Shown here piece by piece: positions 1 through 8,039 of a stretch of 64,000 bases of DNA. This DNA comes from Larkinella soli (GTDB lineage Bacteria > Bacteroidota > Bacteroidia > Cytophagales > Spirosomataceae). The position numbers and the translations under genes are program-made. A model generated the notes under the pieces. The model saw only the letters and a list, made by a program, of their open reading frames with translations, was not told where the DNA came from and made no database searches. The stretch's first letter is position 1, and every line of letters begins with the position of its first letter. The stretch covers positions 1 to 64,000 of the forward strand of contig NZ_QTJY01000021.1 of NCBI RefSeq assembly GCF_003703975.1, given 5' to 3'.

Positions 1-621
1 AGGTACGAGTATAGGGGCAATCTGGTAAGCTCCTAATCGCTTCTAATCTAGTGCAGTATCATATCTTTTGTACCTTACATAGTACTTACCCAAATAATAA
101 GAGTAAGAGCATATTCAGAGTTCTAAAGGGTTAGACAATGCGTGCAACGCAGGGGTGAACGTACACATCGGGCCGGAAGAGTTATTTTTAATATAAAAAT
201 TAAATGCATTACTAAATTAACCCCATCCCATCAACTCCAGCATCACAAGTGTATTTAGCTCTTCTGTGCGTGCGAGCTCTGGCTCAGCTTAGGTGAACCC
301 AGCATCTTTCCTGCGTATCAAATCATGATCGGTACGCAACCCCGAGGGAAGGAGTAAGTCACAGCGCACCTGGGTAGGATTCAGGTGTCCCCTAACACAT
401 TCTGCTCTACATTCCCCGGACTATCGGGGCAGCAGGGCAGAAAATAGACCTAGCGACACATTCTGGGGATCCCTCTGAATTGAGGTTGCCATACTGGCTT
501 TAACTGGCGCCACAAGAAGGGCGCATGGAAGAAGCACTGCTGTGGCCGGTAATAGGCAAGACTTGTGCCCACGTACCCCGCGTCTGGTGGAATGTAGTTT
601 CAATCCAATGCGTATTAGCAC
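1..621. other. No gene recognised
   Basis: This stretch lies downstream of the minus-strand SDR gene and runs to the window edge. Short open frames near 420-620 have no recognisable protein features and mostly mirror one another on opposite strands. An AT-rich patch lies around 185-230. I see no RNA gene, clear promoter or terminator hairpin. It could be decayed sequence or the regulatory region of a gene outside the window. Confidence 0.5.
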
Positions 622-1416
622 TCACCAGCAGGTCCAGCCGCCGTCGACCGACAGGTTTTGCCCGGTCAGGTAAGAAGCGGCATCGGAGAGAAGAAAGGCC
701 ACCGCACCGGCAATTTCTGGCGACTGGCCGACGCGCCCCAGCGGGGTTTTCTGCGCCAGTCGTTCCACAAAGGCCGGTTCGCTTTGCCGCACGGCCGGAT
801 TGGGAAACGGGCCGGGCGAAATGCAATTGCAGCGCACACCCTGCCGCCCCCAGTGAACGGCCAGATAGCGCGTCATCTGAATGATACCTGCCTTCCCGAC
901 ACCGTACTCAATCGGATTTTTATTCATAGGGGCCTGGTAGGCGGCCGGATCGGGTGATACTGATCCGTACATGCTGGAAAACAGCACGATGCTGCCCCGG
1001 CTCAGGCGTGCCATTTCCTGCCCCACCTGACGCGTCAGCAAAAAGGTTGCCGTCAACCCGCCGTGGTTTACCTCGTCGAAATCCTGCTCAGTCAGGTCTT
1101 CAAGTTTCTTACCGGTCGAAGCATAGGCCAGATTGACTAAGCCGTGCGGTACGCCCCGTAACGAAACCTGTTCTGTCACAAACTCCCGAATCGCCAGGCC
1201 CTGCCGAATGTCGAGGGTGGCTGGGGTGACCTGCGGACTCAGGCTGGAACGGTGGACGAAGCTAGCGGCCTGGTCTTCCAGATCGGCGCACAGAACGTTG
1301 GCACCGGCCGCCCGAAGCAGCCGAACCGTGGCCTGACCGAGGTAACCGGCCCCGCCGATGACCCAGATATCTTTTCCGGTCAGACCGAACGTGTCGGTAA
1401 ATAAGTCGGCCATCAT
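622..1416 (-). CDS. SDR-family NAD(P)-dependent oxidoreductase
   Basis: A 264-residue classical short-chain dehydrogenase, expected to oxidise or reduce a hydroxyl/keto group on a small molecule in the cytoplasm. The Rossmann nucleotide-binding motif VIGGAGYLGQ is at residues 19-28, the catalytic serine lies in LFSSMYG near 147, and the Y171-G-V-G-K175 active-site pair is intact. The C-terminal DGGWTCW matches the usual family ending. Its start overlaps the end of the Gfo/Idh gene by 4 nt, so it is the last gene of the minus-strand operon starting at 7801. The substrate is unknown. By context it acts on the sugar or ulosonic acid handled by the aldolase and Gfo/Idh enzyme upstream. Confidence 0.9.
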   Translation of the reverse strand: MMADLFTDTFGLTGKDIWVIGGAGYLGQATVRLLRAAGANVLCADLEDQAASFVHRSSLSPQVTPATLDIRQGLAIREFVTEQVSLRGVPHGLVNLAYASTGKKLEDLTEQDFDEVNHGGLTATFLLTRQVGQEMARLSRGSIVLFSSMYGSVSPDPAAYQAPMNKNPIEYGVGKAGIIQMTRYLAVHWGRQGVRCNCISPGPFPNPAVRQSEPAFVERLAQKTPLGRVGQSPEIAGAVAFLLSDAASYLTGQNLSVDGGWTCW

Positions 1417-2336
1417 GAATTCAGATAAACGGTTTTTCCGCCTTCCGCCAGGCTCTCGCGGGCGGCCAGTAGGGTACAGATGATGGCTTCGGTTTTGGTA
1501 AAATCCAGACGCGGCCGGTTTTCCTCTACCGACCGAATAAATTCGATCAGGTTGTCCCGGAACATACCGAACCAGTTTTTGACTTCCACCAGCCGCCAGC
1601 CGTCTTTCCCGAACAACGAAATCTGGAACGTCAGAGCAATATCCATGAACAGGTGCACCGTCGCCTGAAAACCGCCGGCAAACTCCAGATAGACAACATC
1701 GCCCCCTTCGCGTCCTACATGCCTCACTGAAACAGGCGTCGGATCGTCGAGCACCATGAACAGCCCCTCCAGCATGTGCACACCATACCGAATCCAGTCT
1801 TTTTTTCCGACCGCCGTAGCGAGTTGCAGGTGGCCCAGCGCCCCGAACTCATTTTTTACCGCCCGCAGTTCGGTCGCATAGCGCATTGACGAACACGACA
1901 TGATGAACCGGCCACCGGCGACCTGTTCGGCGAAATAAGCCAGATCCCCGGCGCTGTCAGCCAGCGGTTTGTCGATAAAAAGCGGTACGCCCGCGTCGAT
2001 GAACGGTCTCGCCATGTCGACATGGTGTTCGGGATCGTCCCGGGCCAGAATCACCGCGTCGACCTGCCCGATCAGGTCCGTGATCCGGTCGACCACATGG
2101 TCCACCCCAACGGCGCGGGAGATGCTCTCCGAAATGGCCCGGTCCTGAGCCCAGACGTGCGTGACCCGCGCGCCCGGGATGCCCAGAAGATCGCGGTTGG
2201 CCGTTAGGTAGGCCGAAACGCCGGGATAACCTACCCGGTTGATCTCGCCGTCATCAAACAAACCGTTGATGATGGCCGACCACGAGTACGGATGGGCATT
2301 GCCCGCACTCATGCCGATGATTCCAATGTTTACCAC
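1413..2336 (-). CDS. Gfo/Idh/MocA-family oxidoreductase
   Basis: A 307-residue NAD(P)-dependent sugar dehydrogenase of the glucose-fructose/inositol dehydrogenase family. The N-terminal Rossmann segment begins NIGIIGMSAGNAHPYSW; the second glycine pattern departs from GxGxxG, and a histidine-proline follows, as in a subset of this family. The family EKP motif appears as PLFIDKPLAD, with K expected to be catalytic. The C-terminal half has the usual beta-rich fold sequence (DVVYLEFAGGFQATVHLF). It sits 19 nt downstream of the HEAT-repeat gene and overlaps the SDR start by 4 nt, indicating co-transcription and coupling. Likely role: oxidation of a sugar or sugar acid in the same pathway. Substrate not determinable from sequence. 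Confidence 0.88.
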   Translation of the reverse strand: MVNIGIIGMSAGNAHPYSWSAIINGLFDDGEINRVGYPGVSAYLTANRDLLGIPGARVTHVWAQDRAISESISRAVGVDHVVDRITDLIGQVDAVILARDDPEHHVDMARPFIDAGVPLFIDKPLADSAGDLAYFAEQVAGGRFIMSCSSMRYATELRAVKNEFGALGHLQLATAVGKKDWIRYGVHMLEGLFMVLDDPTPVSVRHVGREGGDVVYLEFAGGFQATVHLFMDIALTFQISLFGKDGWRLVEVKNWFGMFRDNLIEFIRSVEENRPRLDFTKTEAIICTLLAARESLAEGGKTVYLNS

Positions 2337-2355
2337 AGTTTTTTCGGTTGTATTC

Positions 2356-3291
2356 CTAACCTTTTCCGGAATTGATTTTCAGGATTGCGTACGCGGCTCC
2401 CGCCCGAACGTCGGCATTCTCGTGCTGCAACAGCCGCACCAGAACCGGCACGTCGGCCGCGGTGCCGGTTTCGGCCAGCGCCGTCGCCAGTTCCAGCTGA
2501 TCTCCAACCGCGGCAGAGTGCCGGGCCTCCAGGAGTTTGGCGCGAAGCGATCGGTACGGTTCCGAACGAACGGCGTCGGCCGGAGCCGTAGTCAGCGCAG
2601 CATGCACCAGATTGAGCTGCACACCCGAGGATACCGGCTCCGATAAAGCGGATTCGGCCAGTTTCTGCCATTCGGCAGGCGTCAGACCGCCCAGTTTACG
2701 GAGAATAAAAGCACCGAGCCGCCGGGGAGGGGTTTCTTCATTTTTATTTAGCACCAGATTCAGAAAGGTTTGCCGGTTTCCGGCGCCGGCTTCTGGATCA
2801 GACAGGCCGGTTCCCCAGAGCGTGTAAAGCGACAGGGCCCGGTTCTCGCCCGCGATGGCTTTCCGGGCGGCTTCGGCCGCGAAGGTCATGGGCGAAATAC
2901 CGAGTTTAGCCAGCGTTTCGGCGGCATGAATGCGGTCGGGGCCATTGAAGTCGGCAAACGCTGCGGCAATTCGATCGGTCCATTGTTTCTTTTCTGCCGG
3001 GTTGGCGGCCGCCTGCGCCAGCACCCGCCAGATGCCGATGCGGTACGGCGGTTTTGTGCCGTACTGACGTAGTTCGTCCAGATACACCTCCCGAACGCCC
3101 GCCGGTTTGCCGAGCCAGAGCAGATACTCGGCCGCATGCACCTTCACCCACTCCTGCCCGGTTTGCAAAACCGTCCGCAGCTCCTGAAGGCACTGGTTTT
3201 GCAGGGCCGCGGAAACGGGCTGGGCGGAACCGGAAGGAGACACGTAGTGGGTCATAAACAGGTAGAAAAGCAGGACTCTAAACCGTTTCAT
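2356..3291 (-). CDS. Exported HEAT-repeat protein
   Basis: A 311-residue protein with an N-terminal hydrophobic segment (RVLLFYLFMTHYVSPSGSA) that looks like a signal peptide, followed by helical repeats. HEAT-like units are visible, e.g. WVKVHAAEYLLWLGKPAGVREV near the N-terminus and DVPVLVRLLQHENADVRAG at the C-terminus. Such repeats form an alpha-solenoid for protein binding; no catalytic motif is evident. Its start overlaps the end of the upstream aldolase gene by 14 nt, so it is part of the operon. It may scaffold periplasmic or surface proteins of the locus, but the function is unknown. Confidence 0.75.
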   Translation of the reverse strand: MKRFRVLLFYLFMTHYVSPSGSAQPVSAALQNQCLQELRTVLQTGQEWVKVHAAEYLLWLGKPAGVREVYLDELRQYGTKPPYRIGIWRVLAQAAANPAEKKQWTDRIAAAFADFNGPDRIHAAETLAKLGISPMTFAAEAARKAIAGENRALSLYTLWGTGLSDPEAGAGNRQTFLNLVLNKNEETPPRRLGAFILRKLGGLTPAEWQKLAESALSEPVSSGVQLNLVHAALTTAPADAVRSEPYRSLRAKLLEARHSAAVGDQLELATALAETGTAADVPVLVRLLQHENADVRAGAAYAILKINSGKG

Positions 3292-4252
3292 TCGGGCAAT
3301 GGGTTGAAAAATCCGGGATCAATTTCCGGGCCCCGGCCCGCGCAGCAGTCACTCCGGACGATGGAATGGAGCGATAGGGCCAGCGCATCCGGCAGCCTGC
3401 CGCCGACCACCCGCCCACGGCGGCTAAAAACTTGTCGCAGGCCGGGTCGGAATACTGATGATCACGGATATACGGAATAATATAATCATTCATGAATTGA
3501 AGGATGCCCCGTTCCTGTTGCTGGGCTTCCTCCAAATCGGTCTGCATCAGCCGATACCAGTCCTGTGCTACTTGCGGATGCAGGCAGGCTATGTTCGAAT
3601 ACGAACCATGGGCGCCTTCCCGGATGCCAGTCGCCAGCCGGTGGCCAGGCACGAATACCGAAAGCCCCTGCATGTGTTCGCGCATCTGTCGGTACCAGTC
3701 CGCATCACCGCCGGAGACTTTGACTCCAACCAGTTGCGGCACTGCGTCCTTCAACCGACCGAACTGGGCCGGGCTGAGCCGGACTTTAGCGTGCGGAGGA
3801 TTGTACAGCACCAGCCGCACCTCGGCCGAAACGGCGGCCATTTTTTTCAAAAAGGCGATGATCTCCGGTTCGACGGGCGGAAACCAGTCGGGCAGAATCA
3901 CCTGAACGGCCCCGGGTTCCTGCCGGATGGCCCATTTGAGTCGGTTGAGCGAAATCCAAGGACTCATGTGGCTGACGCCGATCTGGAACGGCAGTTCCTG
4001 CGTCCTGCAACGCCCGGCTAGCAGCCGGTGAACACGTCTGAACTCGCTTTCCGTCTGGTTGTAGAACTCGCCCGCCGTCCCGTTGGAATATAGCCCGTCG
4101 ACGCCGAACCCAATGAGACGTTCCAGGTCCATTTCCAACCGCCGGAAGTCGATGGATTCATCCGCGCCGATGGGAAGCATCAGCGTGGCCCAGGTGCCCC
4201 GAATGTCGGCGGCTTCGAGCGGGCGGGTTCCGGCGGACGTGCAGGCAGGCAT
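3278..4252 (-). CDS. Dihydrodipicolinate synthase/N-acetylneuraminate lyase-family aldolase
   Basis: A 324-residue class I (Schiff-base) aldolase of the DapA/NanA superfamily. The GxxGE motif appears as GTAGEF (58-63), the conserved tyrosine in LVLYNPP is Y150 and the Schiff-base lysine in VGVKVSGG is K178. Family members cleave or form 2-keto acids such as sialic acid, 2-keto-3-deoxy sugar acids or dihydrodipicolinate. Location in a sugar operon beside two sialidase-like proteins and an MFS transporter favours a catabolic lyase over lysine biosynthesis. The first 16 residues are poorly conserved and the true start could be slightly internal. Exact substrate unknown. Confidence 0.85.
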   Translation of the reverse strand: MPACTSAGTRPLEAADIRGTWATLMLPIGADESIDFRRLEMDLERLIGFGVDGLYSNGTAGEFYNQTESEFRRVHRLLAGRCRTQELPFQIGVSHMSPWISLNRLKWAIRQEPGAVQVILPDWFPPVEPEIIAFLKKMAAVSAEVRLVLYNPPHAKVRLSPAQFGRLKDAVPQLVGVKVSGGDADWYRQMREHMQGLSVFVPGHRLATGIREGAHGSYSNIACLHPQVAQDWYRLMQTDLEEAQQQERGILQFMNDYIIPYIRDHQYSDPACDKFLAAVGGWSAAGCRMRWPYRSIPSSGVTAARAGARKLIPDFSTHCPNETV

Positions 4253-4257
4253 CGGAG

Positions 4258-5292
4258 TCAGTAGAGCTTATCGAGCGGGACCTGAGCCAGGTAGATGGCC
4301 GATTTTCCGTCGTGCGTTGAATAATACGACACCCAGAGTTTGTTCTGGTGAATCACCATGCCCGGATAGCTGGCGTCGCCACTGCTGGGGAAGGGGATGG
4401 TTTTGGTGATATTCCCCTGCCGGTCCGTCAGGTACAGGGCCATTTTGTTCGGCGACGCGTAATTCCGGGAGCCGACCACCAGCTTCTGATCGTTGAGAAA
4501 CAGGAAATTGGGGCCGCCCAGCCGAATCGCCATTTTATGGTAGGTCCAGTTCGTATAGGGCACTTTGCTTTCGGCCAGAATGCCCATTTGATCTTCGGCT
4601 TCGCGCCGGATCAGGACAAGCATGTTCCCGTTCTGGTCAAACCGAATGGTCGATTCGTTCGGGCGGCCCGTCACATCGAGGTCTGAGACTTTATCGTAAT
4701 GAATACCGTCTTTGGTTTTCAGCAGGTAGATCATCCACTTGTCGTCAGTCAGCACCTGATAGTCAATGGCGTATCCCATGCCGTTGTGCCAGGTGGTGCG
4801 CCAGATCCAGTCTTTCGAAGGCGAGATGGCTGGGTCGAGCGTCGACTTCTGCGGCTCGGAAAAATTCGCTCCCCTTTTGTCGGAAAAGGATACCATCGGC
4901 GCAATCCGCTGCACCTTGTTTCGATTGTTGACCGGCGCAAAAACCGCCCCCGCCATCGTCACCATCAGCCTCTGATCCGGCGTAATGGTCAGTTTTGGGT
5001 CCCGTAGATCAATCTTCGGGATGGCCAGCAGCGCCACACTTTCCCACTGCTTTCCGTCGGTGGATTTCAGTACGCGCACTTTGCCGCTGTTAGTCGTATC
5101 GACGTGCGTGAGTCCTTCCCGGAACGTACAGTAAAACGCATTCTGGAACCGCACCAGATCGGTGAACGCACTGTGGGGCGGCTGATCCCAGATTTTGATG
5201 ACGCTCACGTAGTCGGGAAACGCGGTATCCTGCGCCAGTACCGGCCACGAGCAGCAAAAAAAGAGGATCAGGGATAGAAGTCGTGATTTCAT
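4258..5292 (-). CDS. Secreted sialidase-like (BNR/propeller) protein
   Basis: A 344-residue protein starting at the ATG that gives the signal peptide MKSRLLSLILFFCCSWPVLAQ; an in-frame ATG 69 nt upstream would bury this signal. The mature part resembles exo-alpha-sialidase-type beta-propellers: repeated YCTFREG/DLRDPKL segments and Asp-box-like elements (STDGKQWES, TKDGIHYDK). The full catalytic arginine triad and Asp/Tyr/Glu set of true sialidases were not confirmed, so it may be another propeller glycosidase. It is translated 5 nt upstream of the DapA-like gene and 11 nt downstream of the MFS transporter gene. Expected in periplasm or outer membrane, releasing the compound imported by the neighbouring transporter. 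Confidence 0.78.
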   Translation of the reverse strand: MKSRLLSLILFFCCSWPVLAQDTAFPDYVSVIKIWDQPPHSAFTDLVRFQNAFYCTFREGLTHVDTTNSGKVRVLKSTDGKQWESVALLAIPKIDLRDPKLTITPDQRLMVTMAGAVFAPVNNRNKVQRIAPMVSFSDKRGANFSEPQKSTLDPAISPSKDWIWRTTWHNGMGYAIDYQVLTDDKWMIYLLKTKDGIHYDKVSDLDVTGRPNESTIRFDQNGNMLVLIRREAEDQMGILAESKVPYTNWTYHKMAIRLGGPNFLFLNDQKLVVGSRNYASPNKMALYLTDRQGNITKTIPFPSSGDASYPGMVIHQNKLWVSYYSTHDGKSAIYLAQVPLDKLY

Positions 5293-5303
5293 TATCTGTC
5301 GAA

Positions 5304-6569
5304 TTACGTTTCGGATTTGAGATTTGTTCGGGCATGGAGCCAGAACAGCGTGGCCGCGCAAACCAGCAGCAAAGCCGTTGCCACCTGAAATAATTGACTG
5401 AAACTCACCTGGGCATCCCGCAGCGCCCCGCCCGCGTAAAGCCCGAAACCGCCCACGATGCAGCTGCCGAGGTTCAGAATGCCATAGCCCGTCGCCCGAT
5501 ACCGATCATCGGCAATCAGGCACAAAATCGGCATCATGTTCGTGTCACTGAACACCCGCGTAAAGGCATAGAAAACGAAGCCGACGATTGCTACCGTCAG
5601 GACGTTTGTCGTGCTGGCAATGAAGATGGCCGGGGCGGCAATGCACAGGGCCACGGCCGGCACCAGAATCCGGCCCCGCGGGTTGCTGCGGCTCACGCGG
5701 TCGGTGAGAGCCCCGCCGGTCAGCACCCCGACCAGTGCAGCGGTGTGAAAATAGCCGGTGGCGTAGAGCCCGGCCTGCGACTGGGGCAGGCCGAAATGTT
5801 CCTGATAAAACGTGGGCAGCCAGCCGACAATCAGCCAGCCCACCACGCCCAACAGCGCCCAGAACAACAGCAGAAGACTGAAGGCCGGCTTACTGAACAG
5901 ATTCCGAACGGCCTCCCCAAACCGTACCGACTCTTCGGTTTTGACGATCGGGGACTCTGCTGCCGCCGGGGAGGGGGCATCCCGCAGGAAGAAAACCAGC
6001 ACGACGGCGTACCCGATCCCCACCATGCCAAACACGCTGAAAGCCGAGCTCCAGTCGCGGTTCTCGGCAATCATCCCGCCCAGAAAACCCAGGCTCTGCC
6101 CCACCATCACACCGGCAATGTGAATGCCCGTGGCCAGGGATCGGGTGGCTCCGCGGTGGTAGTCGACAATCAGGGCCATAGCCGCCGGGATGTAACAGGC
6201 TTCACTGATGCCCATAAGTGCCCGGGTGGCCAGCAACTCTTCAAAGGTAGTGGCGTGGGCCGTCAGCCAGGTCACCAGCGACCAGACGAACAAACTACCG
6301 ATGATGACCCGGCTGCGGTTGAACCGGTCGGCCAGAAAACCGGCATATGGGCTCAGTAAACCGTAAATCCAGAGAAAAACCGCCGTCAGTAACCCAAATT
6401 GCGCGTCGGTCATCGGAATGGCGGCCTTGATCGAATCACGCATGGTCGTAATCATGATCCGGTCGAGGTAGTTCAGGCAGCCCACCACGCAGAGCAGCGC
6501 CACCACTAGCCAGGCCCGGGCCGGAACGGTGGAAACTTTGGGGGCCATCGCGAGCGTGTCGGTTTTCAT
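5304..6569 (-). CDS. MFS transporter (anion:cation symporter type)
   Basis: A 421-residue inner-membrane protein with about 12 hydrophobic segments. Segment 1 (VVALLCVVGCLNYLDRIMITTM) carries the NYLDR sequence typical of organic-anion/hexuronate/sialate MFS carriers, followed by the loop motif GFLADRFNRSRVI (motif A) between helices 2 and 3. A cytoplasmic loop near residue 210 separates the two six-helix halves. It lies between two sialidase-like genes in the operon starting at 7801, so it probably imports the released sugar acid. Substrate assignment is inference from context. Confidence 0.9.
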   Translation of the reverse strand: MKTDTLAMAPKVSTVPARAWLVVALLCVVGCLNYLDRIMITTMRDSIKAAIPMTDAQFGLLTAVFLWIYGLLSPYAGFLADRFNRSRVIIGSLFVWSLVTWLTAHATTFEELLATRALMGISEACYIPAAMALIVDYHRGATRSLATGIHIAGVMVGQSLGFLGGMIAENRDWSSAFSVFGMVGIGYAVVLVFFLRDAPSPAAAESPIVKTEESVRFGEAVRNLFSKPAFSLLLLFWALLGVVGWLIVGWLPTFYQEHFGLPQSQAGLYATGYFHTAALVGVLTGGALTDRVSRSNPRGRILVPAVALCIAAPAIFIASTTNVLTVAIVGFVFYAFTRVFSDTNMMPILCLIADDRYRATGYGILNLGSCIVGGFGLYAGGALRDAQVSFSQLFQVATALLLVCAATLFWLHARTNLKSET

Positions 6570-6595
6570 AGCGGGTCGGGTCAGCAGGGGTGACG

Positions 6596-7801
6596 TTATT
6601 GAATTTCCAGAATTGAGCCGGCAATATGGCGGGTGCTGTTGTCGCGGTTAAAGTAATACACCACCAGCACGCGTTTCCGGTCCAGCTGCACCGACCACGG
6701 ATAGCCGATGTCGCCGTTGCCGCCGTCTTCACGAAGCACGATTTCGGGGGCCGAGGCAAAGTCCGTACACTCGGCGTTGAGGATGCGCGCCCGGATGCCA
6801 AAGGGTTTATGACGGTATCCGTAGACCAGCAGCACCCGGTTGTCGGCCAGCCGCAGGGCCTGCATTGGATGGCCCTGAAAGCCCATTTTCTCCCATTTAA
6901 AGTGTTTGCCGCCGTCGGTCGAGCGGGCAATACAGGCCTGGTCGTCCAGGTTGGCCGTCCGCAGAAAAGCCACCAGATCGCCTTTGGGCGTTTCATAAAT
7001 GGACGTTTCGTTGAACGAGGCTTTGTCGTCCGTCGCAACGACGCTTTCGTATTTCCAGGTCAGGCCCCTGTCGTCGGAAACGATCAGGTGGTTGGAGGTT
7101 TTCTTGGGCGAATTCGAATCGCTGGAGGCCACGACCCAGTAGATGCGGCCATTTTTGCCTTCGTACAGCGCTCCCCGGTTGTAGGCCCGGATGGGTTCTC
7201 CGCCAAAGGCGCTGTGATTGATTTCGGGCGCAATGTGCGGGGGATAGACCGGCCCCTGCCAGGTTTTGGCCCCGTCGGTCGAGCGCACGAGGTAGCCGCC
7301 CAGAAAAATGGCTCCGCCCGATTCAAAGTACGGTTTTTTCAGGTTCGCCATGCCTTCCGGACGCAGAAAAGCCCAGCCGTAGCTGGCGCAGAGAATATCG
7401 CCGTTTTTCAGTTGCAGCAGACAGGGGTCCTGCGAGCCGCCAAACGCGTGGGAATAAATTAGTTCAGGCTCTTTTGTCCAGTTTTCACCGTCTTTGGAGC
7501 GGAGCGCCACCAGATAGCTGTTGGGGTCTACGTGGGTAGTTCTGGTTTCGCCGAAAACCTTTCGGTCCGGGGCGCGCCGAAAAGCCAGCAGGAGTTCTCC
7601 ATTCGGTTTTTTGATGATCGACGGGAACGACGAATAAAACTGCTCATCCTGGTAGATGACCAGGTCCTTTACTTTCCGAACCCCCGGCAGATCAGCGGTT
7701 TCCGGAGGGGAAGGCCGTTCCGGCATAAACGACAGGATGCCGGGAGAAACCGTGCCGGCAACCAGGAAAAAGGCGAGGGCGCTTTTTATTCGAAAATTCA
7801 T
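6596..7801 (-). CDS. Secreted sialidase-like (BNR repeat) protein
   Basis: A 401-residue protein, first gene of its operon and immediately downstream of a conserved promoter module (7878-7943). The N-terminus is a signal or anchor segment (ALAFFLVAGTVSPGILS). The rest is a six-bladed-propeller sialidase-like fold with Asp boxes STDGAKTWQ, SDDRGLTWK and STDGGKHFK. The opening blade (FPSIIKKPNGELLLAFRRA) and a second arginine-containing blade (FGGEPIRAYNRGALYE) resemble exo-sialidase active-site strands, but the full arginine triad was not verified. Family role: removal of terminal sialic acid or similar residues from glycans outside the cytoplasm. Confidence 0.82.
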   Translation of the reverse strand: MNFRIKSALAFFLVAGTVSPGILSFMPERPSPPETADLPGVRKVKDLVIYQDEQFYSSFPSIIKKPNGELLLAFRRAPDRKVFGETRTTHVDPNSYLVALRSKDGENWTKEPELIYSHAFGGSQDPCLLQLKNGDILCASYGWAFLRPEGMANLKKPYFESGGAIFLGGYLVRSTDGAKTWQGPVYPPHIAPEINHSAFGGEPIRAYNRGALYEGKNGRIYWVVASSDSNSPKKTSNHLIVSDDRGLTWKYESVVATDDKASFNETSIYETPKGDLVAFLRTANLDDQACIARSTDGGKHFKWEKMGFQGHPMQALRLADNRVLLVYGYRHKPFGIRARILNAECTDFASAPEIVLREDGGNGDIGYPWSVQLDRKRVLVVYYFNRDNSTRHIAGSILEIQ

Positions 7802-7877
7802 AAGTACGGGTTTAGGGCGTCAGGTAAAGATCGAACCGACGAAAATGAACAGGTTATTCCTCCGCCGGGGCGCTACG

Positions 7878-7943
7878 TAAAATTAAGTGCTTCATCCAGG
7901 TGGCGCTTCTACTTTCCTTTTGATTTGTAATACTATTTTTCAG
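7878..7943 (-). promoter_or_regulatory. Conserved AraC-type box plus -7 element, copy P1
   Basis: Read on the minus strand, a 34-bp box (7943 to 7910) begins CTGAAAAATAGTA and ends AGTA; the two AGTA half-sites are 21 bp apart. Exactly 24 nt later comes the -7 element TAATTTTA (7885 to 7878). No TTTG -33 element is present at the expected distance, which suggests activator dependence. The module lies 77 bp upstream of the sialidase-like gene starting at 7801. The same box, spacing and -7 element recur at 19061-19126, 20110-20175 and 33387-33452. It lies in the 238-bp gap between the GH32-like gene and this operon, which holds no gene. Confidence 0.85.
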
Positions 7944-8039
7944 ACTTCAGACAGCGCCGAACGTCGGGCCAAATGGTTTCTGAAGTATTGTACAGGTTTT
8001 TGGGGAAGAATGGCCCCGGCGCCGGCGGTTCAGGCACCC

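Noticed and set aside
1-621. Possible genes in the first 620 bases
   Set aside because: Short overlapping frames on both strands lack any family signature, promoter or plausible start context.
5394-6359. Long plus-strand open frame opposite the MFS gene
   Set aside because: High-GC antisense shadow: no hydrophobic or domain pattern, whereas the minus-strand frame is a clear transporter.
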